Assembly: GCF_040869045.1 (NCBI RefSeq)
Contig: NC_090320.1
Span: forward strand, 255,502,978-255,566,977
Direction of reading: 5' to 3'
From: Eurosta solidaginis
Taxonomy: Eukaryota > Arthropoda > Insecta > Diptera > Tephritidae
DNA length: 64,000 nucleotides
This document shows positions 55,864 to 64,000 of this stretch, one piece after another; positions within the stretch are counted from its first letter, which is position 1; every line of letters starts with the position of its first letter. A program made the position numbers and the translations under genes. Below the pieces are notes generated by a model. The model was not told where the DNA came from. It worked only from the letters and a program-made list of their open reading frames with translations, and ran no database searches.

Positions 55864-56760
55864 TATAATTTAATCTAAAAACATTTTGAAACGATTGCGA
55901 GCACAATCCCGAAATAATCCTGAGATATTCTAAAAGTAGTCCCGAAAAGATTCCATACACGGTTTCGAACTGACAAAAATAGTTCCGATATCATTCTGAA
56001 AAATATCTCAAACTATCTCGGGAGTACGGAAATTGTTCCGGAATGATGCCGAAATTGTCCTGTAATTAACCAGAAGACAAAATTTTTAGACTAGCATCTA
56101 TATAAACCTTCAACAGTGCATATATACATATATTATAATTATAAAATTTGGGATGTTCGATGTCTGGATTGACCAAAGTAATAACGACTTAGGAAACCTG
56201 TTTTAGGGGAAGAGTGGATGCAACTGTTCACTTCACCATAATTTCTGGACCTTGACCTAAGTGTCATATACTAATATAATTGCCCGTAGTCATAGTCAAA
56301 TTAAAATAGAGTTTTATTGGTTTTAACATGCTTCTAAATGAAGCATCATTTTCAGTTTGTTTTTGAGATATCTTGATAAAATTTGGATAAGACATTTTTT
56401 GGAACCGGCCGTATCGGACCACCATAGCATATATCCCCAATACAACCTATTTTTCAGAAAATAGGATTTTTTTATATCTTCCTCAATTTATCAGATTGAA
56501 GCTTCAAACTTCACCATATGCTTTCGTATATTGCACATATTGTTGTCTGAAAAAAATCATAGACATCGGTGGTATATGTGTTATATGCCCCATATAATCA
56601 GTAATTTCGGTCCCCTTGTTTGCGGCTAGAAGCTTCAAATTTCACCAAAAACTTACGTTTACGTCATATATTGTTGAGATAAGTGATTCATTGTCATAGC
56701 TGTTTCATGCAGACTACAAGAGACGTGAAACTTTGCATCCTTGCACAAACTACCTACATA
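55864..56760. other. No feature recognised
   Basis: Degenerate 'atcccgaaataatcc' style repeats to about 56090, then unassigned AT-rich DNA. Confidence 0.45.
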
Positions 56761-57732
56761 TTTTTAAACTCAGTTGAGCAGAGCTCACAGATTATATTAA
56801 CTTTGATTGGATAATGGTTGGTTGTACAGTTATAAAGGAATCGAGATAGATATAGACTTCCATATACCAAAATCATCAGTATCGAAAAAAAATTTGATTG
56901 AGCCATGTCCGTACGTCCGTCCGTCCGTCTGTCCGTTAACACGATAACTTGAATAAATCTTGAGGTATCTTGACGATATTTGGTATGTAGGTTCCTAGGC
57001 ACTCATCTCAGACCGCTATTTAAAATGAACGATATCGGACTATAACCACCCCCACTTTTTCGATATCGAAAATTTGGAAAAACCGAAAAAGTGCGATAAT
57101 TCATTACCAAAGACGGATAAAGCGATGAAACATGGTAGGTGAGTTGAACTTATAACGCAAAAAAGAAAATTAGTAAAATTTTGTACAATGGGCGTGGCAC
57201 CGCCCACTTTTAAAAGAAGGTAATAATTTAAAAGTTTTGCAAGCTGTAATTTGGCGGTCGTTGAAGATATCATGATGAAATTTGGCAGAAACGTTACTCC
57301 TATCACTATATTTATGCTTAATAAAAATTAGCAAAATAGGAGAACGACCACGCCCACTTAAAAAAAATTTTTTTTTTTAAGTCAAATTTTAACAAAAAAT
57401 GTAATACCTTAACAGTATATAAGTCAATTATGTTAACATTCAACTCCAGTAATGATGTGGTGCAACAAAATACAAAAATAAAAGAAAATTTTAAAATGGG
57501 CGTAGCTCCGCCCTTTTTCATTTAATTTGTCTAGGATACTTTGAATGCCATAAGTCGAACAAAAATTTACCAATCCTTGCGAAATTTGGTAGGGGCTTAC
57601 ATTCTAGGACGGTAACTGTTTTCTGTGAAAAAGGACGAAATCGGTTGAAGCCACGCCCAGTTTTTATACACAGTCGACCGTCTGTCCTTTCGCTCGGCCC
57701 TTAACACGATAACTTGAGCAAAAATCGATATA

Positions 57733-58095
57733 AAAATAAATAAAAAAATGTAAGGCGCGATAACCTCCGAAGTGATCTAAGGCCGAGCTCTTCTTCCAAT
57801 TTGCGTCGTGCTCCTTTTAATTTTCCCTACAAATTGGCTGGACGGGACCTGCATGTTTTATGCCGACTCCGAACGGCATCTGCAAGGCAGATGAGTTTTC
57901 ACTGAGAGCTTTTCATGGCAGAAATACACTCGGAGCGCTTGGCAGTCACTGCCGAGGGGCGACCCCGCTAAAAAAAATTTTCTTCTAATTGAAAAACCTT
58001 ATTTCTAAAATTTTGATGTTGCTTTGCCCGGGAGTTGAACCCAGGGCATACGGTGTGATAGGAGGAGCACGCTACCATCACACCACGGTGGCCGC
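57733..58095 (-). mobile_element. tRNA-derived SINE with 14-bp target duplication inside composite element copy 3
   Basis: CAAAAATCGATATA stands at 57719-57732 and 58096-58109. The 363-bp SINE has, on the minus strand, head GGCGGCCACCGTGGTGTGAT, A-box region TGGTAGCGTGCTCC, exact B-box GGTTCAACTCC, and an AAATAAATTTTTAT-type end. Copies 1 and 2 of the composite element have no SINE at this site. Confidence 0.93.
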
Positions 58096-58479
58096 CAAAA
58101 ATCGATATATCTTTACTAAACTTAGTTCACGTACTTATCTGAACTCACTTTGTATTGGTGTAGAAAATGGCCGAAATCCGACTATGACCACGCCCACTTT
58201 TTCGATATTGAAAATTACGAAATATGAAAAAAATGCCATAATTCTATACCAAATACGAAAAAAGGAATGAAACATGGTAATTGGATTGGTTTATTGACGC
58301 AAAATATAACTTTACAAAAAAACTTTGTAAAATGTGTGTGACACCTACCATATTAAGTAGAAGAAAATGAAAAAGTTCTGCAGGGCGAAATCAAAAGCCC
58401 TTGGAATCTTTGCAGGAATACGGTTCGTGGTATTACATATATAAATAAATTAGCTGTACCCGACAGATGCTGTTCTGGA

Positions 58480-60440
58480 TCACCCTGAATAACATTTTGG
58501 TCGATATCTCAAAAACGCCTTCACATATACAACTACCACCACTCCCTTTTAAAACCCTCATTAATACCTTTAATTTGATACCCATATCGTAAAAACACAT
58601 TATAGAGTCACCCCTGGTCCACATTTATGGAAATATCTCGAAAAGGCGTCCACCCATAGAACTAAGGCCCACTCCCTTTTAAAATACTCATTAACACCTT
58701 TCATTTCATACCCATATTGTACAAACAAATTCTAGAGTCACCCCTTGTCCACATTTATGGCAATATCTCGAATAGGCGTCCACCCATAGAACTAAGGCCC
58801 ACTCCCTTTTAAAATACTCATTAACACCTTTCGTTTGATACCCATATCGTACAAACAAATTCTAGAGTCACCCCTAGTCCACCTTTATGGCGATATCTAG
58901 AAAAGACGTCCACAAATAGAACTAAGGCCCACTCTCTTTTAAAATACTCATTAACACATTTCATTTGATACCCATATCGTACAAGCAAATTCTAGAGTCA
59001 CCCCTAGTCCACCTTTATGGCGATATCTAGAAAAGACGTCCACAAATAGAACTTAAGGCACACTCCCTTTTAAAATACTCATTAACACCTTTCATTTCAT
59101 ACCCATATTGTACAAACAAATTCTAGAGTCACCCCTTGTCCACATTTATGGCAATATCTCGAATGGGCGTCCACCCATAGAACTAAGGCCCACTCCCTTT
59201 TAAAATACTCATTAACACCTTTCATTTGATACCCATATCGTACAAACAAATTCTAGAGTCACCCCTAGTCCACCTTTATGGCGATATCTAGAAAAGACGT
59301 CCACAAATAGAACTAAGTCCCACTCCCTTTTAAAATACTCATTAACACCTTTCATTTGATACCCATATCGTACAAACAAATTCTAGAGTCACTCCTGGTC
59401 CACCTTTATGCTGATATCTCGAAAAGGCGTCTACCTATAGAACTAAGGCCCACTCTCTTTTAAAATACTCATTAACACATTTCATTTGATGCCCATATCG
59501 TACAAACAAGTTCTAGAGTCACCCCTAGTCCACCTTTATGGCGATATATAGAAAAGACGTCCACAAATAGAACTAAGTCCCACTCCCTTTTAAAATACTC
59601 ATTAACACATTTCGTTTGATACCCATATCGTACAAACAAATTCTAGAGTCACCCCTAGTCCACCTTTATGGCGATATCTAGAAAAGACGTCCACAAATAG
59701 AACTAAGTCCCACTCCCTTTTAAAATACTCATTAACGCCTTTCATTTGATACCCATATCGTACAAACAAATTTTAGAGTCAATCCTGGTCCACCTTTATG
59801 CTGATATCTCGAAAAGGCGTCTACCATAGAACTAAGGCCCACTCTCTTTTAAAATACTCATTAACACATTTCATTTGATACCCATATCGTACAAACAAAT
59901 TCTAGAGTCACCCCTAGTCCACCTTTATGGCGATATCTAGAAAAGACGTCCACAAATAGAACTAAGTCCCACTCCCTTTTAAAATACTCATTAACACATT
60001 TCATTTGATACCCATATCGTACAAACAAATTCTAGAGTCACCACTAGTCCACCTTTATGGCGATATCTAGAAAAGACGTCCACAAATAGAACTAAGGCCC
60101 ACTCTCTTTTAAAATACTTATTAACACATTTCATTTGATATCCATATCGTACAAACGCATTCTAGAGTCACCGCTGGTCCACCTTTATGGTGATATCTCG
60201 AAAAGGCGTCCACCCATAGTACTTAGTCCCACTCCCTTTTAAAATACTCATTAACACCTTTCATTTGATACCCATATCGTACAAACAAATTCTAGAGTCA
60301 CCCCTGTTTCACCTTTATGGCGATATCTAGAAAAGGCGTCCTCCCATAGAACTAAGGCCCACTCCCTCTTAAAATACTATTTGATACCTTCCATTTGATA
60401 GGCATGACATACAAGCACATTCCAGGGTTACCCTAGGTTC
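58480..60440 (-). repeat. 130-bp tandem array of composite element copy 3, about 15 units
   Basis: Complement of the unit in the other two arrays. Successive units are spaced 130 bases (for example TCTAGAGTCA at 58861 and 58991). A subset of adjacent units shares private variants (CTAGAAAAGACGTCCACAAATAG), showing local amplification. Confidence 0.93.
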
Positions 60441-60559
60441 ATTTTCCTACATGGTGATTTTCCCTTATTTTGCCTCTATAGCTCTCAGCTGAGTATGTAA
60501 TGTTCGGTTACACCCAAACTTAGCCTTCCTTACTTGTTTATTTTATATTTATTTTATAC

Positions 60560-60668
60560 AGCGATTATTTGGATATTACGAATGGGATAATATTATTGTT
60601 CAGACCCATTCATGAAAGGTATGAAGTCTTCGGCACAGCCGAAGATAGTCCCGTACTTACTTGTTCTT
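60560..60668 (-). repeat. Terminal fragment of another repeat family with strong hairpin
   Basis: Complemented it begins GAACAAGTAAGTACGGGACT, followed by the hairpin CTTCGGCTGTGCCGAAG. The AACAAGTAAG start matches the composite elements, but the rest differs. Confidence 0.5.
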
Positions 60669-60716
60669 TTTCAAATATTGCCACGACATTGGTAGAATGC
60701 GTGGTTCCGCATTCGT

Positions 60717-60827
60717 AAGTAGAAACTTCTAGATTTCAAGAAATGGGCGCAATGCAAATATTATTAAACATTTGGCTTTTTCAACAGATTGTCATTTGTT
60801 TTTATATTTGCACAGTTAATTTGTGCT
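60717..60827 (+). repeat. Direct repeat, left copy
   Basis: AAGTAGAAACTTCTAGATTT and the following 90 bases recur at 61835-61938 with about ten differences and small gaps. Confidence 0.85.
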
Positions 60828-60883
60828 ATTAAATTAAGAAAGGCTATGTGATATGCAGTGGCGTATCGTGAGCTTGCCTGTGT

Positions 60884-60903
60884 GGGGGGGGGGGGGGGGG
60901 GGG
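60884..60903 (+). repeat. 20-bp poly(G) tract
   Basis: Twenty consecutive G followed by AGGGGTGGG. It can form G-quadruplex, and the length may be unreliable in sequencing. Confidence 0.9.
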
Positions 60904-61264
60904 AGGGGTGGGAGATGGTATCAAAAAGTTTCATAAATTTTGTTTTATTTTTATAAAAGCGGTATTCATGTATAAAGTGCCTACTGCTATCTTCATGCCG
61001 AAGAAAATTGCCAAATTTTTCTTTTGATCTGCGTACAGCGCTTAATAATACCAAAATGTATTTTCGAAAGTATGTATGTATTCTGTTATTAAATACTTTT
61101 TTTATTTTTTATTTGGTACTTTTATCATCACTGGGTGTGTACATTTCATGTTTACATAATTTTAATAAAACAGTGTAATAATAACAATGAAAAAATAAAT
61201 GATATGTTTAAAGAAACAGAGTGAAAATTTCTGAAAGTGATCACCGAAAATCGTCAAAATTTAT

Positions 61265-61790
61265 TTTTGAGCAACAAAGGTATCATTTGATTGAATATAA
61301 ACAAATGCTCGTCTTCGATTTTTCCAAAAAAAAGTGTATCCTTAATTATCGCCATTTGAATTTACTTTGTCTTTTCCTTTTCTCCACCGATGTTGACAAC
61401 TCAAACACCAATTGGTTTGTAATTAAAAACTCTTTAAGAGCACATTTTTTATTCCTGAGAAATAAATTTCTATTTTTAAAATTGTTGCAAAAACCATGCA
61501 AAAAAATTGTTCTGGACCACATTTTTGCACGGTTTTTGCAACAATTTTAAAAATAGAAATTTATTTCACAGAAATAAAAAACGTGCTTTTAAAGAGTTTT
61601 TAATCACAAGCAAATTGTTGTTTGAATTGTCAAAATCGGTGAAGCCTATAGGCTGCTACTCAACTTCAAAGGAAAGAGGACAAAAAATTCAAATGGCATT
61701 TATTAAGGACACAATTTTTTTGGAAAAATCGAAGATAAGCATTTTTTTGTATTGTCGACAGCTATCAAATAATACTTCTGTTGCGAAATG
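61265..61790. repeat. Foldback palindrome, arms about 245 bp
   Basis: The arms share AAATTTCTATTTTTAAAATT, GTTGCAAAAACC, TTAAAAACTCTTTAA, GCCATTTGAATTT and CTTCGATTTTTCCAAAAAAA in mirrored order, with roughly 85% match by eye and a loop of about 20 bases near 61510-61530. Open frames 61221-61550 and 61507-61809 only reflect the arms. Confidence 0.85.
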
Positions 61791-61834
61791 TCCCCTATTT
61801 TCCCCGTAAATCCGCGCCTCTTATATGTGTGCAA

Positions 61835-61938
61835 TAAGTAGAAACTTCTAGATTTCAAGAAATTGGCACAATGGAAATATTATTAAACATTTAGCCTTTT
61901 CAACAGATTGTTATTTGTTTATATATTTAATTTGTGCT
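61835..61938 (+). repeat. Direct repeat, right copy
   Basis: Second copy of 60717-60827. The two flank the foldback element in the same orientation. Confidence 0.85.
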
Positions 61939-61939
61939 C

Positions 61940-62940
61940 TTGATAGAAGGTGGCGGAAGATTTGACAGCTATCATATCGAACGCCCTTAGCTCCAGCATG
62001 GTGGAATCACCAGGTGAAGTAAATAAAAAGGCAGAAGATGTACGCTATCTGAAACGGCAGGGATGTATAGGGTAACATTTTTACCCGCTTTGAAAAAATA
62101 GGACTAGAAAAATAAATACCTTGCTACGAAAGCTCTTAGAGAAACTGTTTTTTTCCGCATATCACCTAACGCCAACGCACAAGACCAGTGCGAGCTAATA
62201 TTACTTTTGGCATCGAATAAAAATAAAAAACTTAAACTGTGATGAGCAATATAGTTCAGTAGTGCGTCTAAAGTAAATTGACCTCAACTTAAACAGCAGT
62301 TGAAGCTTTTATCGAAAAACCGGACATAAATGGGAGAGGTGTCCTCCATTATTTAGTTGAATTGTAGTAACTTTGCACATTTATGTAAATGGGTTTCGGG
62401 TTCGATGAAAAGTTTTACAGTCACACTTCGAAGTGATCGTAATACTTCTAAACGTGTTTCCATCCCGAAAAATCCATTGTTATTTCCATCTGCTTTGTTG
62501 ATTTGTCGTTAAGATTCGGAAGTAAAACATATGTCCTAATATAGCATACAAATTTGATCAGAAGATCCCCCAAAAGCTCTTGACAGTTGAATTCATGATG
62601 TATTACTAATGTTACCAGGTTATTATTAACTAAAATATATCAGGGGTTTATCAGGATTCATATATTCTAAATTAATATCCATAATTGTAATATTCCGCTT
62701 ATCTTAGTGGTCGGTTTTTTAGAACAAAACAACAACAGTGAGTTGAAGTTTTTTGTAGCTATGTTTATAAATCCATTCAGAGAAAGAAAACGTCAAGTAA
62801 AATCAACCAAAATACGGGTCAATTCAACCGAATTTTCCGTCAATTTTTATCCATTGCAACAAGATGTTGAATCAACTGCGCACAAATAGTTGATTCGTAA
62901 CTAACCGTTTTAGTAGTCAAATGAACAAAAAAGTTGTTGC
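61940..62940. other. No feature recognised (about 1 kb)
   Basis: AT-rich. The 60-codon frame at 62707-62889 has no motif. Confidence 0.45.
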
Positions 62941-62944
62941 GACA

Positions 62945-63272
62945 AAAAAAAAGAGATCTAAGGCCGAGATTCTCTTCCAGTTTGCGTCGTGCTCATTTTT
63001 AATTTTCCTACAAATTAGCGGGACAGGACCTACTTGTTTTATGCCGACTCCGAACGGCATCTGCGAGGCAAATGAGTTTTCACTGAGAGCTTTTCATGGC
63101 AGAAATACACTCGGAGTGCTTGCCAAGCACTGCCGAGGGGCCACTCCGCTTAGGAAAATATTCTTCTAATTGAAAAACCTTATTTCCAAAATTTTGATGT
63201 TGCTTTGCTCGGGGTATGAACCCATGGCATTCGGTGTGGTAGGCGGAGCACGCCACCATCACACCACGGTGG
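62945..63272 (-). mobile_element. tRNA-derived SINE, mutated B-box
   Basis: Minus orientation. Complemented, the head reads CCACCGTGGTGTGATGGTGG and the B-box region is GGTTCATACCC. The body and 3' end match the other SINEs. No clear target duplication. Confidence 0.85.
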
Positions 63273-64000
63273 GTCTTACTAACCGAAATTCATTTGGGCG
63301 CACAACAAATATGCTGGCACACATTACACATTATACACTTTATTGTTTTGTTTTATTAAACACCCTTTCACCAAATTTTATATTTTATAATTTATCTAAT
63401 TTATAGTTTTGAACTTCGCTTTGCAAATAGAAATGAAAATAGTAGCCACAAAAATGTTTCTCAATTCTTTCAGTTGCAGCTCAGCTCATTCTCAAATTCT
63501 TCTCTCGCATTTAGTTGCTGCCACACTTGATTGTTTCGAACAAAACTTTTAGTATAAATATTTGAATAACATTTTAAATAGAGAACTTGTAAGTTATAGA
63601 AAAGTAAAGAATCAAATCGCAGGAATGTAATTCACCACTGGAGTAACTTTACGTGTAATTCGGCAAGTTTAATTTTCGAAACACTTTAAGTTGAAACGAT
63701 TCCAAAACAACTCAAACTTTTATGTTGTCGAAAACATCAACATTAAAAAGTATGTTTTTTTATTATCTTAATAGATACGTTCGCGTTAGTGAACATTCGT
63801 AAAAACTTGAACAAAGTGAACTTTGGAAAAATCCTGTTCGTTCAAACAAAACTTTTGCAACAAGAGGGCGCAATTTTGCATTTCGCTTGGAGGAGAAGTT
63901 GCAAAATTGTACCCGATAAATAGGTGTCCCGGTATCTCATAATTTTTTGCACAGTAAATTCAAAAAAAGGGGTTTCCGTTTTTTCTATTCATAACTGAAA
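63273..64000. other. No feature recognised
   Basis: AT-rich, T-rich sequence with a few TATA-like words. No coding or element motif seen. Confidence 0.45.

Larger units (their letters stand above)
56762..60538 (-). mobile_element. Composite non-autonomous element, copy 3, with nested SINE
   Basis: Minus orientation. The 5' terminus, complemented, is at 60538 (AACAAGTAAGGAAGGCTAAG) and the 3' terminus (CTCTGCTCAACTGAGTTTAA) at 56762. The satellite array is at 58480-60440, and the G-rich motif region at 56940-58420 is split by a SINE (57733-58095). Confidence 0.78.
60856..61820. mobile_element. hAT-like non-autonomous element or remnant between direct repeats
   Basis: The left end CAGTGGCGTATCGTGAGC resembles the hAT terminus at 23282. 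The right end, complemented, reads GAGGCGCGGATTTACGGGG, a weaker match. It contains a 20-G run (60884-60903) and a large foldback. No transposase motif. Confidence 0.4.

Overview
The window is a repeat-dense piece of a fly genome, most likely a tephritid fruit fly. This rests on the intron-containing glutamine-rich exons, the LINE, SINE and errantivirus families seen, and repeat families I remember from tephritid assemblies; I ran no database search. There are no bacterial features, rRNA, tRNA or CRISPR. Almost everything recognisable is a transposable element or its remains. Host coding sequence is limited to three consecutive minus-strand exons (35575-36514) and one probable first coding exon (9390-9886, minus).

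Layout. 1-6827: errantivirus-type Ty3/gypsy element with gag, pol, env and 3' LTR, cut by the window edge; gag and pol each carry a frameshift. 6828-11100: old LINE debris, a small tandem repeat and the host first exon. 11103-19800: a (CAA)-tailed retroposon, an R1-like LINE with exact target duplications, a foldback MITE, a solo LTR, LINE and SINE remnants and a degenerate 40-bp tandem array. 19804-22919: first of three satellite-carrying composite elements. 23282-26391: decayed hAT element. 26935-31500: tandem repeats and a three-level nest (a LINE inside a Jockey-like LINE inside a SINE). 31899-35392: RTE-like and Jockey-like LINEs, probably in an intron of the host gene. 36980-42056: two Penelope-like elements (RT plus GIY-YIG endonuclease) head to head, forming a 5-kb palindrome. 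42143-45200: I-type LINE, SINE, LTR fragment and (CAA) retroposon. 45377-48497: second composite element. 48798-52885: a SINE containing a BEL/Pao RT patch, an RTE-like LINE inserted next to an I-type LINE, and a 118-bp tandem array. 54177-55863: inverted-repeat element holding further insertions. 56762-60538: third composite element (minus) with a SINE inside. 60540-64000: foldback element between direct repeats, another SINE and unassigned AT-rich DNA.

How the parts relate. Several families appear to use each other's machinery. The (CAA)-tailed retroposons end like the Jockey-like LINE, and I-type LINEs end in CCTAA repeats. Seven insertions have flanking duplications that can be read directly, which gives a relative order of insertion. 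The most unusual structures are the Penelope palindrome and a sequence block shared by two otherwise different tandem-repeat families.
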